DNA of 64,000 nt from VXPW01 sp965115815 (GCA_965115815.1 OZ220465.1:310001-374000); one strand, 5' to 3'; numbered from the stretch's first letter, positions 47,110-57,900 are shown. Numbers and translations: made by a program. Notes: a model not told the origin generated them from the sequence alone.

Positions 47110-47412
47110 TCAGGCCGTGTCACCAGCAGGGCTCATGTCGCCTGAGAAACGAGTTTTGAAGGCTGTTTCAAGTTCGTCCGTTCCTGAGAGAATTCCAGTG
47201 AGACAATGCACCCCTTCCTTTCTTGTCCTGCTATGTTCCAGGCGCACCAGTTGTCGATTGCTCTCAAGGAGTATGCTCAAGGACGGTAAGGATTTTGCAG
47301 GCCGTCCGAAGGTTGCAACCGTTCGTCCCCATTCGTCCCGGAATGCACTTGCACCGTCATGGGTCGGCCCGTCCGGCGGAGGTGGATTGAGCGGTTGCAG
47401 TTGCTCGGTCAC
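47110..47412 (-). CDS. hypothetical 100-aa protein of the defence operon
   Basis: Not recognised. GTG start 6 bp after the DUF1156 stop, and its own stop 3 bp before the helicase ATG, so it is packed into the operon. The sequence is hydrophilic, with a Pro-rich N-terminus (LNPPPPDGP) and a Leu-rich helix (SLPSLSILLESNRQLVRLEH). No Cys pairs or nuclease motif. It may be an accessory or stabilising subunit. Its DNA is less GC-rich than that of both neighbours. Confidence 0.6.
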   Translation of the reverse strand: MTEQLQPLNPPPPDGPTHDGASAFRDEWGRTVATFGRPAKSLPSLSILLESNRQLVRLEHSRTRKEGVHCLTGILSGTDELETAFKTRFSGDMSPAGDTA

Positions 47413-47418
47413 AGACGT

Positions 47419-50352
47419 TCAATGCCCCTCGTCGCGCCAGAGCGCGAGCTGCTCCGGTTCGGGGACCCGCTCGCGGTAGGCCAGCCGGCTGAGCTGGTAG
47501 AGGGCCTCGAAGTCGCTGCCGGCCGCCGCCGGCGCGCCTTCGAGGTCGATGCCGGTGAACGCCCCGGACACCGGCAGGACCTCAAGGACCGCCTTCAGGG
47601 CCGCGAAGAAGCGGGGGTCCCGGTCCGCCCCCGCCTCGGCCAGTCGCTCCCGGGCGGCTGCCAGGGAGCGCTGCCGCGCCAGGTGGGCTGCGTGATGGAG
47701 GGCGTCGATCCGGCCGCGGGAGCCGTCGGCCGGGCCGAGCGCCCCCCGCGCCGCCCGGCGCTCGCTGTCCCACAGCACCAGGTCGCTGCCCTTGCGTTCG
47801 GCTAGCCGGCCCACGACGTCGCGGTCGAGGTCGGCGCCCACGGCGCGGGCCAGACGCAGCGCCTCGTCGTAGGAGAAGACCGGCGCCGCGAAGGCGTCCC
47901 AAGCCAGCACGAAGAAGGCGGTCGGGGCATCGAAGTTGGCGTCGGCCTGCCGATGCGTCAGGGCCTCCAGCCGCCAGCGCAGGACCTCGCGCCGGGCCGC
48001 CTCCAGCGCGTCCTCCGGCGTCACCGCATACGGATCCCGTTCCGCCCCGTCCCCGGACGACGCCTGCCTCCGGCGGCGGCCCTCCTCCGCCGGCTGGCGC
48101 GGCGTGCCGCGCCGGAGCGGCCAGTGGCGCGAGAACGCCTCCAGCGCCGGCCCGAACGCGGCGAGATACAGGTCCACCCCCGCGATCCCCGCCTCTTGAA
48201 ACTCCCCGACCCGCCGGCGGACCGCCTGCGCCACCTGCGGCTCCACCTCCTCCCAGTAGAGGCCCGGCTCCGGGTCGGCGTCGGGCGCGCGCGGGCGGCA
48301 CGCCAGGAAGACCGTGCTGTTCGCCGCCGCCTTGTTCCGGATGTGCAGGCTGCCCTCGGCTTCGGTGTTCACCGGCCACGACGCGGTGATCGCAAACCCC
48401 GCCTCCATCAGCCCCGTCGCGAGGGCGTCCCAAGCCCCCGCCGCCTTGTGCGTGAACATCAGCGTCAGAATGCCGTCCGGCTTCAGCACCCGGCGGCACT
48501 CGGCGAAGATCGACGCCATCCGCTCCCGGTAGTCGCGGCCCGCCAGTGCCTTCGCGCCCTGCGCGCCCCGGAACCGCGCCGGGTTCGCCACCGCCTCGCT
48601 CTCCTTGTCGGTCAGGACACGACGGAACAGATCCGGAAACACATGCCCCGCGGTGCGCTTCAACCACACGTAGAAGAAATCCGAGAGCTCGGCATACATG
48701 ACGTTGTCGTAGTACGGCGGGTCCATGACCACCGCGTCAATGCTGCCGTCCGCAACATGATCGAGGCTGTCGCCCGACGTGCAGCTGACGGTGACCGGCG
48801 GCGCCGGCGCGGCTTCGAACAGGTTATCCCGGTCGGCGTCGCCCGGACGCACCAGCGACACCAGCTCCCCGATGCACTTCGCAGTCTGGCCGATGGCCCA
48901 GTCGTAGCCCACCCCGGCGATCAACGGGGCCATTTCCGCGTAAGACCACTTCAGCGCGAAATCGTGACGATCGAAGGTTCCGGCGATGACCCCACGCTGC
49001 GATATCCAACGAGTCATCCGAGAGTTGTAGTTCAAGAGCTTGTCGATCGACAGCGCCAGGTACCCGTAGGCGGCGCGGCGGAGGTCGGTCAGCCGGCCGG
49101 CCTCGTCGTCGGCCGCCAGCAGCTCCCGGAAAACCTCCACGCTCGTGCCGTGGCACAGCAGCTGCCGCGGCGAAAACAGGTCGCGCCAGTACGGCATGCC
49201 GTACCGCAGGGGCTCCGTGGTCTTGTTCCCTTCCGGAAGTCGCTCGCCGGGAAGGATGCCGTCCGCCTCCCACTCGGGGAGCTTCGCGGCAAGACACGCC
49301 CGGACCGCCGCGCCGTTGTCGTCCTCCGGACGCGGCGCCCGGTAGCCGCGGACCCACCGGTCCCGACCGCGGCGACCGGACTTGAGCACCTTGCCCGGTA
49401 CCCGCTGCTTGTACACCACCGCATACAGCTGCTCGCCCATGGCGCCCGCCCGCGCCTGGCGCTTGATCTCCGCACCGTCGATCACCCGACCGCAGTCCGG
49501 CCACGGACAGCTACCGTCCCCCCGACGCACCGTGCCCGCAGACTGCGCCGCCAACTCCGCCACGATCTCGAACCCGCACACCCGGCCCCCCGAACCCGGA
49601 CCCGCAGCCACCGACGGACGCAGACGCACACCCCTACCCCCCGGAGCCAGACGCCAGTTCGGCGACAGCGGCACCCGGCCCGCGCAATACGGACAGACAA
49701 TCGTCCGCGCCCAGAGGTAGGTCAGATCCATCCGGTCCGGAGCGGACCTCTGGGGAAAGAGCGATCCGAGATGATCTTCGAGACGATCGCGCCATGCACG
49801 GGCCAACGATTCGAAGCCGGCCCGCAGGTCGCCGGAGAAGGTCCCGGGCCACTCGACCGTGGCCCGCAAGATGAGGGCCGCGACCGGATTGAGATCGTTC
49901 CCCATGGCGCACAGACCGAGACGGACCGCCTCGAACGGGATGCTGCCCCCGCCCGCGGTCGGATCCAAGACCCGCACGGTGCTCGGCGGCACGGAGAGAC
50001 CGCCCTCAAGCCATTCCCGATCCGACGGCGCCGGCGAAAACTGGAAGGCTCGGTCGTAGCCGTACGGATTGGCCACGCGCACTCCCGTTCGCCGCGCCCG
50101 ATCAACCGCACGGCGAGCCGCCACCGGATCCCCGTGAATGCCCAGCACGTGCAGGAACCGCCCGCGGTCCGCATCCGCCGGCAGCAACGACGCCAGCACC
50201 GCCGCTCGCGACGCCACCAACGGACGACGCGCCCACCACACGTGGAGACGATTGGGGGCCGGGAACGGCGTCATCGGCGTCCGCTCCCGCACGCTCTCGA
50301 TCCCCAGCGCCGCCATCGGCAGCCAGCGCTCGATCAGGCGCGGATCAGACAC
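47419..50352 (-). CDS. DUF1156 DNA methylase
   Basis: 977 aa. The DUF1156 N-terminus is clear (IERWLPMAALGIESVRE, LHVWWARRPLVASRAAVLASLL). Motif I is DPTAGGGSIPFEA (about 130); a Cys-rich region (CPYCAGRVPLSPNW, CPWPDCGRVI) may bind zinc; catalytic motif IV is VMDPPYYDNVMYAELSDFFYVW (about 545), the NPPY type of amino-methylases. A C-terminal helical part follows. It likely marks host DNA so that the helicase/ATPase partners spare it. Start ATG 50352 is 9 bp after the inserted module's last gene. Confidence 0.9.
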   Translation of the reverse strand: MSDPRLIERWLPMAALGIESVRERTPMTPFPAPNRLHVWWARRPLVASRAAVLASLLPADADRGRFLHVLGIHGDPVAARRAVDRARRTGVRVANPYGYDRAFQFSPAPSDREWLEGGLSVPPSTVRVLDPTAGGGSIPFEAVRLGLCAMGNDLNPVAALILRATVEWPGTFSGDLRAGFESLARAWRDRLEDHLGSLFPQRSAPDRMDLTYLWARTIVCPYCAGRVPLSPNWRLAPGGRGVRLRPSVAAGPGSGGRVCGFEIVAELAAQSAGTVRRGDGSCPWPDCGRVIDGAEIKRQARAGAMGEQLYAVVYKQRVPGKVLKSGRRGRDRWVRGYRAPRPEDDNGAAVRACLAAKLPEWEADGILPGERLPEGNKTTEPLRYGMPYWRDLFSPRQLLCHGTSVEVFRELLAADDEAGRLTDLRRAAYGYLALSIDKLLNYNSRMTRWISQRGVIAGTFDRHDFALKWSYAEMAPLIAGVGYDWAIGQTAKCIGELVSLVRPGDADRDNLFEAAPAPPVTVSCTSGDSLDHVADGSIDAVVMDPPYYDNVMYAELSDFFYVWLKRTAGHVFPDLFRRVLTDKESEAVANPARFRGAQGAKALAGRDYRERMASIFAECRRVLKPDGILTLMFTHKAAGAWDALATGLMEAGFAITASWPVNTEAEGSLHIRNKAAANSTVFLACRPRAPDADPEPGLYWEEVEPQVAQAVRRRVGEFQEAGIAGVDLYLAAFGPALEAFSRHWPLRRGTPRQPAEEGRRRRQASSGDGAERDPYAVTPEDALEAARREVLRWRLEALTHRQADANFDAPTAFFVLAWDAFAAPVFSYDEALRLARAVGADLDRDVVGRLAERKGSDLVLWDSERRAARGALGPADGSRGRIDALHHAAHLARQRSLAAARERLAEAGADRDPRFFAALKAVLEVLPVSGAFTGIDLEGAPAAAGSDFEALYQLSRLAYRERVPEPEQLALWRDEGH

Positions 50353-50361
50353 GGAATCCCA

Positions 50362-51324
50362 TCATTGCTTGGTGATCTTGGGACCGGCATAGACCACATA
50401 AACCGGCTTGCCTGCCTCTACGGGCCAAGAGAAATGCAGACGCAGCGTCTGGTGCCGCACCTTGCCGTGCCATGGGCAGAACAACGAGCTTGCCGAATTC
50501 TCCGGGTGGACAAATGTCATTTTTCCCCTAAATTTCCGCTTTTCCTTGTCCGACGAATCAGAAAACAACGCCTGTTGTCCGCCCGTAAAATATTTTTGAT
50601 AGATGTGGTGACCCCTTGCATTGCGTTTACCATCATCGTCGAAAGCCCTTGCGAAATGATTCAGCACATCGAGTAGCACCGTAAACCGATCAGCAGAACT
50701 CTTGGCGAACGGAATTCCTGCAAGCGGTCTGAAACAGTTCTTGGAAAAAACAAGGTTCGCAAACCTGCTTTCCGATGCTTTGCGCAAACCGTCCCATGAA
50801 CGCAGCAGCGGTACACGGTCCCGTAGCGACTCTTCAAGTTTTTCCACACTCCACAAGTTCTCGACTACCGCGTTGCAGTTGTCCAGCCCCTCGGCCTTGC
50901 GAACCCAGATTACGTCAAGGGGGGTATCACACCAATTGGATGGCTCCAGGCTGACCAGTCCGCATTTCACGCCGTGCAAGATTCGGAAGGCGGCCTCCCC
51001 GATGGCGCTGTCCGTGACGACCTCGCCGTTACACTCCAGCCAGTCGTCCTTTCCGTGCCGTCGTACATCGTCCCAGAACGGGCCGGATCGGGTCAGCCAG
51101 GTCATGACGGCTCTTCGGCGTTCGGTTTCAAGGCTCCCGACCGCGCTTTGCAGCGGTACGCCCGGTATCGGCTCAGCGTTCAAGAATGCCCGGTGACATT
51201 GGACCTCGTGGCCGAAGCGACCGGCGGTCTCGCGCAAGGCCATCAGCCGGGACAACGCGCTCCGGAACCCCGCCAGATCGCGGAATTGCCCATGAACGGA
51301 CCGGTCGCTGACCAGCAAGTCCAT
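50362..51324 (-). CDS. unknown 320-aa protein of the inserted module
   Basis: Not recognised. ATG 51324 lies one base after the ATPase stop (TGA-C-ATG), with GGGG upstream, so expression is coupled. The C-terminus has a distinctive FCPWHGKVRHQTLRLHFSWP block then a VYVVYAGPKITK strand; the middle has SLEPSNWCDTPLDVIWV and FSKNCFRPLAG. There are several His, Trp and Cys but no known catalytic motif. Being last in a DUF262/ATPase module suggests an effector or specificity subunit (inference). AT-richer than the flanking methylase gene. Confidence 0.7.
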   Translation of the reverse strand: MDLLVSDRSVHGQFRDLAGFRSALSRLMALRETAGRFGHEVQCHRAFLNAEPIPGVPLQSAVGSLETERRRAVMTWLTRSGPFWDDVRRHGKDDWLECNGEVVTDSAIGEAAFRILHGVKCGLVSLEPSNWCDTPLDVIWVRKAEGLDNCNAVVENLWSVEKLEESLRDRVPLLRSWDGLRKASESRFANLVFSKNCFRPLAGIPFAKSSADRFTVLLDVLNHFARAFDDDGKRNARGHHIYQKYFTGGQQALFSDSSDKEKRKFRGKMTFVHPENSASSLFCPWHGKVRHQTLRLHFSWPVEAGKPVYVVYAGPKITKQ

Positions 51325-51325
51325 G

Positions 51326-52462
51326 TCAACCCCAGCCGGCAAAGTAATTCATGTCACGATCGAATTGATCGAAGAAGCCGTCGGGCCAGCTATCAATGTT
51401 GCCACTGCTGTCGATTGCCGGACTCTCGACCTGTGGCTTGGTGTCACTCGCCTCCGCTCGAGGTCGGAAAAAATGAAGTGCAACATGCTCGTGGGGCAAC
51501 ACTTCTGTCTTTACCGCCCGGCGAATGCCGTTCAGAACATGGTCGCTGTGCGTTTCGATCATGACTTGCATACCAGCGGAGGCAACCTCCGCCAGAAACG
51601 CGCCTATTGCAGCCTGCCCGGCCGGGTGCAGATGAACTTCAGGATTCTCGATCAACAGCAAACTGTCCTGCTCTGCTCGAAGTGCAGCAACTACGATTGG
51701 GAATACTTGTGTAAGTCCAAACCCAGTATGTGCAGGGCGATGAAAATTCGTACCGGTGGAAGTCCTAAGGCCTAGGGTTGCGGCATTGACGCGGGGAATT
51801 TTCTGGACGTCCAGCCCGCACCCCGGAAAGAACCGCGCCATCCTTTCTTCGACTTGGCGAAGCAATGTGGGAGGCACGCCAGCAAGCACAATGTCTCCCG
51901 TCAGCTCCAATTGTCCATCCGAGAAGAGCACATTAACCGCATGTTCTCCCCTAGATCCGACCATTGGTGAGTCTCTGATTTCTTGCAGATCATACATATC
52001 TTGTGGACCCAGCCTTTCAGCTGACAAGTATGTTAGTCGTCGTAGATGAGACGCCAGGCCTTGTCCGTGCGGGTCAGGCAGCAAATTGTGAAGGGGGGCC
52101 AGCATAGACTGTCCCGTCCCATCGACCGAAACCGACATAACGCGCATGGTCATGTCCCCGCGTTCCCCGGAGAACAACCAACCATAGCTCTTCTCCTTGT
52201 AGAGTAATTCAATTGCGAATGTTCGATGACCATGTTCCTGATCGATGACATCCGCTGCGGTGCCGAGACGTATCGTTTCTCCGTTGAGGATCAGTCGCGA
52301 GGAGAATTCGTGCTCGCGCATGGTCTGATGCAGCAACACCAGCGCTTGCATGACCGATGATTTTCCCGAAGCGTTGCCGCCGGATAGCAGCGTCAGCGGC
52401 CGCAACGGCAGCTTCAGCAACTCGAAACACTTGAAGTGCCCCAAGTCAATTTGAGTAATCAC
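51326..52462 (-). CDS. AAA ATPase, DUF3696-type (OLD/ABC-like)
   Basis: 378 aa from GTG 52462. Walker A SGGNASGKSSVMQALVLL at residue 27; Walker B SLLLIENPEVHLHPAGQ near 275; H-loop MIETHSDHVLNGIR; a Tyr-rich middle with THLxRLTYLSAER-like sequence. The C-terminal tail after LHFFRPR fits DUF3696. It overlaps the DUF262 gene by 17 bp. Such SMC-like ATPases often sense foreign DNA and control a partner effector. Confidence 0.8.
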   Translation of the reverse strand: MITQIDLGHFKCFELLKLPLRPLTLLSGGNASGKSSVMQALVLLHQTMREHEFSSRLILNGETIRLGTAADVIDQEHGHRTFAIELLYKEKSYGWLFSGERGDMTMRVMSVSVDGTGQSMLAPLHNLLPDPHGQGLASHLRRLTYLSAERLGPQDMYDLQEIRDSPMVGSRGEHAVNVLFSDGQLELTGDIVLAGVPPTLLRQVEERMARFFPGCGLDVQKIPRVNAATLGLRTSTGTNFHRPAHTGFGLTQVFPIVVAALRAEQDSLLLIENPEVHLHPAGQAAIGAFLAEVASAGMQVMIETHSDHVLNGIRRAVKTEVLPHEHVALHFFRPRAEASDTKPQVESPAIDSSGNIDSWPDGFFDQFDRDMNYFAGWG

Positions 52463-53552
52463 CGAACACCTCCCGGATCGCTTTCCGTGTCATTGCGAAG
52501 CGTGTCTTCACTTTTCTCGCATCATTCGGGCCGTACGTAATCGCAACAATGAAATCTTCATCATCCAAGAGTCGATAAATGGAATTGCGAATCGAATCCG
52601 CCATCGACCTGACGATATTCTCATCATAGCCAGAAAGCTCAGTGGACATGACATCCCAGAAAGAAGCGTTCAGTACGGATCGTCTTTCCTGGCCCGGTCT
52701 GTGTTTTCGGAACGCGAAGCGACCAAACAGAATAATATTGTTTGCGAGACTTCGGCGAAATTGGTGGGAGACAGTCGATAATTGTGTGTCGTCCATCTGA
52801 TTCATCCGACGCAGACAATCAGCGAGGAACTGGTCCATGTCGCCACGGTAAACGTCCGAGCTCAGGAGCTGAAACGCACAAAATCGATTGACGAACTCTC
52901 GATCTCTCATGGTCTTGGGATTCAGGCTGTCTCCGGTCGCGCGCAGGAAAATATCCGTTTGCGCTTCGTTCTTGAGAAAACGTGTTCCCACACCCATGTA
53001 CAAGGAATTTCTCATCTGTTGCCGGGTTAACGGGACACCGCCGTTGACCCTTTCAAAGATATCCAACCGCGCGCGCTCGGGAACCTTCGAGTCGATAATG
53101 TAGAAGATCAGATTGCAATCTTCGACACGGTTCTGGATCTTGAACGGCAAGCTCGAGAAGCGCTGGCCATTGAGCTCCGCCCTGTCGGGTAGATCCAGCT
53201 TCAATTCTCCCTTGACGAACCGATGGAACGTGGAGAGGCGCTGCAGACCATCCACCACCACCATGTGCCCTCGATCATCCTCGGCCACGTAGAAGACGGG
53301 AAGCGGTATTCGCATGATGATCGACTCGATGAGTTTGCTCTGCTTGTCTTCCGGCCAGATGAAATCGCGCTGAAAATCCGGGTCCATGACATAGGCGGAT
53401 TGATCTATGCGACGGATCACGTCATGGACCGTTCGGTTCTCAGATCTGATCAGGAGGGCGTCGAGCGGATAGTCTCCCCACGATGCGCCCTTGTGATCCA
53501 GACCTTCCGGCTCCTCGTCGTCAACGGGCAGATCGAGCGTTTCCCTATTCAT
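52446..53552 (-). CDS. DUF262 (GmrSD/ParB-like) protein
   Basis: 368 aa from ATG 53552. The DUF262 core is clear: DPDFQRDFIWPEDKQSKLIESI, IPLPVFYV, then MVVVDGLQRLSTF, a variant of the usual DGQQR motif with Leu for the first Gln. FERVNGGVPLTRQQMRNSLY follows. DUF262 domains act as NTP-dependent regulators or nicking domains in type IV restriction (GmrS) and related defence proteins. No DUF1524 HNH domain is attached, so the nuclease, if any, must be another subunit. Confidence 0.85.
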   Translation of the reverse strand: MNRETLDLPVDDEEPEGLDHKGASWGDYPLDALLIRSENRTVHDVIRRIDQSAYVMDPDFQRDFIWPEDKQSKLIESIIMRIPLPVFYVAEDDRGHMVVVDGLQRLSTFHRFVKGELKLDLPDRAELNGQRFSSLPFKIQNRVEDCNLIFYIIDSKVPERARLDIFERVNGGVPLTRQQMRNSLYMGVGTRFLKNEAQTDIFLRATGDSLNPKTMRDREFVNRFCAFQLLSSDVYRGDMDQFLADCLRRMNQMDDTQLSTVSHQFRRSLANNIILFGRFAFRKHRPGQERRSVLNASFWDVMSTELSGYDENIVRSMADSIRNSIYRLLDDEDFIVAITYGPNDARKVKTRFAMTRKAIREVFGDYSN

Positions 53553-53565
53553 CGTGTCGCCGTTC

Positions 53566-53925
53566 TCACGGGTTGAGGGCCAACGCGATCTTGCGGGCCC
53601 ATTCTCTGCCGTCCAGAAAATCAATGTTGGTCATTTTGGCCACATCCCGGAAGGAGATCCGGGAAACCGGTTTGAGGGTTCCTTTCGGAGAACGTTCATA
53701 GCCGATCCTCCAATGGAAGATACTGCCGATGGCCATGCGGCAGGCAAAGCGTTCGGAGAGATTGGCGAGGGGAATGACCGCCTCTTGGCTTTCATGGGAA
53801 TGACCCGCCGTCAGATCGACCAGTCGCGCGACGAACTCGCTTGCATCGATCTGAACTACATGTCCTTCCCATTCCTGCAAGGTGACCATGCGAGGTTCAG
53901 GCCTCTTCGACAGTGGGAAATTCAC
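53566..53925 (-). CDS. unknown small protein of the inserted module
   Basis: Not recognised; about 119 aa from GTG 53925 (TTG 53940 and ATG 53891 are alternatives). It begins VNFPLSKRPEPRMVTLQEWEGHV and contains GHSHESQEAVIPLANLSERFACRMAIGSIFHW. Soluble, no membrane helix. It ends 13 bp before the DUF262 ATG and is first in the four-gene module. Confidence 0.6.
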   Translation of the reverse strand: MNFPLSKRPEPRMVTLQEWEGHVVQIDASEFVARLVDLTAGHSHESQEAVIPLANLSERFACRMAIGSIFHWRIGYERSPKGTLKPVSRISFRDVAKMTNIDFLDGREWARKIALALNP

Positions 53926-54420
53926 TACCTCAGCAGCCAAGCAACGGCTTCGCAGGTGCGCGGGATGTGCATTCGGCCGCGTGCCCGTCTCGTCACCGGA
54001 GCATCACTTTCCGTCTTCTGGATCGCGGATTCTGACGCTTGGCCCGATGCTTCGACTGCTAGCGGTACCTGAATCGTGAACGGAAAGTGCCGAGACTTCC
54101 GGGTCGAAGTCCCGCCCCCGTCCAACGCCCGGTTGAAGCTTCGGACCGCCGTGGAACAGTCCGGACGTGTCATGAAACGCGCCCCCTTCAATCCTTGCCA
54201 AGAACATGATGTTGATCGGTCATGGCAATGCTTGCGCTGGATCCAGAAACCGGAATCGACCTCCGGAAACGTCAGCAACTGCGTATCCCTTCTCGGCGGC
54301 GTGGCGGTCATCCACCCAGCGGCCACTGATGCTACCACAGATTCCTGACCCGTGCCCGCCGTCGTTCAGGACAGATGGCCCCCCGTGATGCGTACCTGGC
54401 CTCCCAGCGACCGTTTCGCT
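53926..54420. other. spacer between the 164-aa gene and the inserted module
   Basis: The only large gap inside the defence operon (495 bp). No gene recognised. It probably contains the promoter of the inserted four-gene module and may mark its insertion junction. Confidence 0.5.
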
Positions 54421-54915
54421 TTATGATTGCCCTGCCATCGCGCCGGGTGCCGTCAGCAGACACCGCAGCGCGGCCAAGACGCGGCGCGGGTTCTTGCGGT
54501 GCATGGCCATCCCCAGCCAGTAGGCCGCCTCCTCGCGCCCCATCGCCTCTATGCCTTCCGCCACGGCGCGCATGTTGTCGCGGCTGCGCATCGGCGCAAG
54601 GGTGCGGAAGAGCAGGCCCAGCACGAGTGCCGCGTCCTCGGTCAGCCGGTAGCCGGATTTTGTCGCACTCGTGTGACGACCCGGCCGGACGCCGACCTGC
54701 GCGAGCCTTCGCAGTACCCGGTGCTCCACCAGGTCGAGATTGCGTCCCCCGAGCCCGGCGACCCGCAGTGCGCGGGTCACATGCGGCGAGGCAGCGGCCG
54801 GCAACTGCCAGATCTCGTAGGCGGAGTTCGCCGGTCCGTATCGCTGCACCCGCAACTCGTAGCGCGGCGAGGATGCGGGCACCCTGGCCCGCAGTTCCCG
54901 TTCCGTCCGCGTCAT
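54421..54915 (-). CDS. small conserved-looking protein next to DUF499
   Basis: 164 aa. Its ATG (54915) directly follows the DUF499 TAG stop, with no bases between. The first half is beta-rich (RYELRVQRYGPANSAYEIWQLP), the second helical (LVEHRVLRRLAQVGVRPG, GREEAAYWLGMAMHRKNPRRVLAALRCLL). I recall small proteins of this type accompanying DUF499/DUF1156 loci but cannot give a function. Confidence 0.7.
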   Translation of the reverse strand: MTRTERELRARVPASSPRYELRVQRYGPANSAYEIWQLPAAASPHVTRALRVAGLGGRNLDLVEHRVLRRLAQVGVRPGRHTSATKSGYRLTEDAALVLGLLFRTLAPMRSRDNMRAVAEGIEAMGREEAAYWLGMAMHRKNPRRVLAALRCLLTAPGAMAGQS

Positions 54916-57900
54916 CTACTCTCTTGCCTTCCCCTGTGCCGTGGCCGAAACGTACGCCGCACCGCTCGCGAACCGACTCAGCTGCCCGGTCAGCTTCTCC
55001 GCGGCATCGCCGGTCATCGACAGGCCGTCTTCGAAGGTCAGCTTGAACCCGGCACTGACGGTTTGGGAGCTGGCATCACGGAGCTGCGGCTCCAGGAATT
55101 CCCGGATCGGCTGCGCGTCGGAGACCGGACCCCGGAAGTCCAGTTCGAACGTGCCGCCGTCGCGGGTCTCGTACTCGGCGTTCAGAGTCACGGTTCGCTC
55201 CGCTCCGGACACCGCTCCGAATGCGCCGAGAAGCCGGAAGGCGTCGCCGGCCTCGAACATGCGGACAGTCAGCGCCTCGATGGCCTCCACCTTCTTCATG
55301 CGAGCCTGTTCCCAGAGCTGCACGAGCGCTTCCCGGAGAATCCCTTCGGCCGTGAACGAATCAGGCTCCGGATGGCCCGGTTCGACAGGCCCGGGAGGGA
55401 CGGGCGAGGGGTCGGGGACCGGACCCGGTCCGGAAGGTCCTCCCGAAATCTTCGGTTCGCCCGCGGGCGTCGGCCGCGGCCAGACCCCCTGGTTCTTCGC
55501 ATGGGCCATCGTGAACACGATCGACTGTTCGTCGATCTCGATCTCGGCGTGCGCATCACCCGGCCCGAGCAGCAGTTCTCCGCGCCGGTACACGTACTCG
55601 CCCTGCTCGATTCCCCGCCGCACGCCGCGAACGAAGATGTCGTCGCCCAACAGGATCGGCAGGGCGGGGTCGCGGCGGAATTCGTCGCGCAACGACAGCG
55701 TCGAAATCTGCCCCTTCTTCAGCGGCGTCCGGTCGCGCACGTAGGCGGGCGAATCCGGCTCGTCCCCGGATTCGCGCAGCTTGTTCAGGTCGCGGAGTGC
55801 CCGCACGATCTGCTGCTGGCCCGCACCGGGCCGGTCGGAGGCCGAGGGCATGTCGACCGTCGTGTGCGCCAGATCGATGTTGCCGGCGCCGACCCGGTTG
55901 GTCGACGGGTAGAACACGTGTCGGTAGCAGTGCTGGATGGAGAGCGCGAGTTCCTGCTCCGAACGCGACTCCAGTTCGCGCACCTGATCCTGCTGGTGCC
56001 GTGCCAGTTCGGCGAGACGTTCGGGCCTCTTCATCTCCCGCAGCGCCAGCCGGTAACCGGTACTGCGGCGCATGTCCTCCGTGCGCGCCTCGTCGGCAGC
56101 CACGAACACGAGATGGTTGCGGAGCGCCCGCAGGGCGGAGCCTTCCGCGCCCTTCCTCTCGTAGATGCGCCCGATCAGCTCCGGTACGGCGTCGACCGAG
56201 GCGCCGACCGTTACGGCATCGTAGCTGAGAACCACCAGTTTCGGTCGCCCGTCCGCAACATCGTCGGCCACATCGAACGGACCGCCCGGAAACCGCACCG
56301 CGTCCAGCGCCTTGCCATCGAAGATCGTGCGGATCCGGTCCTTCAGTTCTGCCCGCGCTTCCCCGGCATCGATGTGGTCTTCCGTGCGCCGGATGATCTG
56401 GCGCAGGTTGGCCTCGGCCAGAAACCGCATCGGCACGCCGGGACGATCGTCGAGATAGGCGGATTCGGCAAGGAACTTCTTGCGCGCCTCTTCGATGAAG
56501 CTGATGTCCGTGGCAGGGCCCAGAACCGAAAGGCGAAGCCGTTCCGGCGACACCCCCTTCAGGGGATCGTTGAACGCCAGCGTGTGCAGGAAGATGGTGC
56601 GGGCCACATAGGCGGCGTAGGGTGGCAAGCCTCCGTGATGCGCGGCGTCGATTTCCTGGGCCAGCGACGCCTTGTCGGCTGATCCTGCGGACACGTCGTT
56701 GGAAATGGCCGGCGCAAATGCCGACTGCCCGAGGCGCGTCACGATTTCCCGGCGGATGGGCTCGTGGCCCGGATCGATGTGGTGGAGGTGGATGGCCGTC
56801 GCGTCGACAGGCCGCACCGACCACAGATGGGCCACCGTGCGCGCCAGCAGCCGCAGCATGCCCCGCACCCGCTGGAAATTGCCGAGCGTCGCCGTCTTCG
56901 CCGTCAGGGTTTCCAGGACCTCGGGGTGCAGGGGATAGCTTGAACGGAATATCTCGCCCGCCGCCGGTCGATCGGCGGCCTCCGGCAGGGCGTCCGCGTG
57001 GGCGCTCCACTGCGTCCGGTAGGCGTCCGCGACGGCATTTGCCGCTGCTTCGTCGATGGATTCGAACAGGCGGCGGCGCAGCACCTGGATGGTCTCGTCC
57101 TCTTCGGTGGGGTTGAGCAGCGTCGCCTTGCGCGCCGACACGCTCTCCGCCTCCGCCATGGCGTCGGCGATGAGCCGGTTCTCCTCGCGATAGGCGTCGG
57201 TTGTCCGTCCGTCCTTGCCGATGGCCAGTGTGTAGACGAGGGCCGCGTTCGGCGTACCTTCCACCGCCTTGAACAGCGAGGTCAGGAACGCCGTCAACTG
57301 GTCGCGGGCAGACCCGAGGGCGCCCGCTTTGCGCAGGTAGACCGACAACTCGTCGAGCAGGATCAGGGCCGGCCCGCCGCCGAACAGCTCGCGCAGCGTC
57401 TCGGCGCCAGGAGCAACCCGGTTCTCGTCGCTCGCGCGCACCCGCTCGTACCCTTCCCGGCCCGCTAGGGCCGAGGCGATCTCTCCCCACGGGGTATAGG
57501 CGAAGTACCCTCCCTCCATCCGGCGTCCATTGGCCGGGTCGGCGTTTTCCCCGTCAAAGGCGGCAAGGCGGGGGCGGGCCTCCGGCAGAAACGCGGGATC
57601 GACGAATTCCGCCAGGTTCGCGAGATCGGATCCGCTGCGCGCGGCGTGGCACAGCGCGATCAGGCCGTGCGACTTGCCGCCGCCGTAGGAGGTGTCGAGA
57701 CGGAAGATCGGTGCGGCTCCGCCGCCGGTGCCGCTCAGCCGGGCGCAGACATTTTCCAGCAGGTTCTTCAGACCCCTCGTCGGGTAGGTGTTGGCGAAGA
57801 AACGGGTCGGGTCGCAATAGTCGTCTGCACTCTTGCCGACGATGACCTGCGCTAGGTCCGCTGCGAAATCAGCTTCTGTCAGCGTTCCGTCCAGCACATC

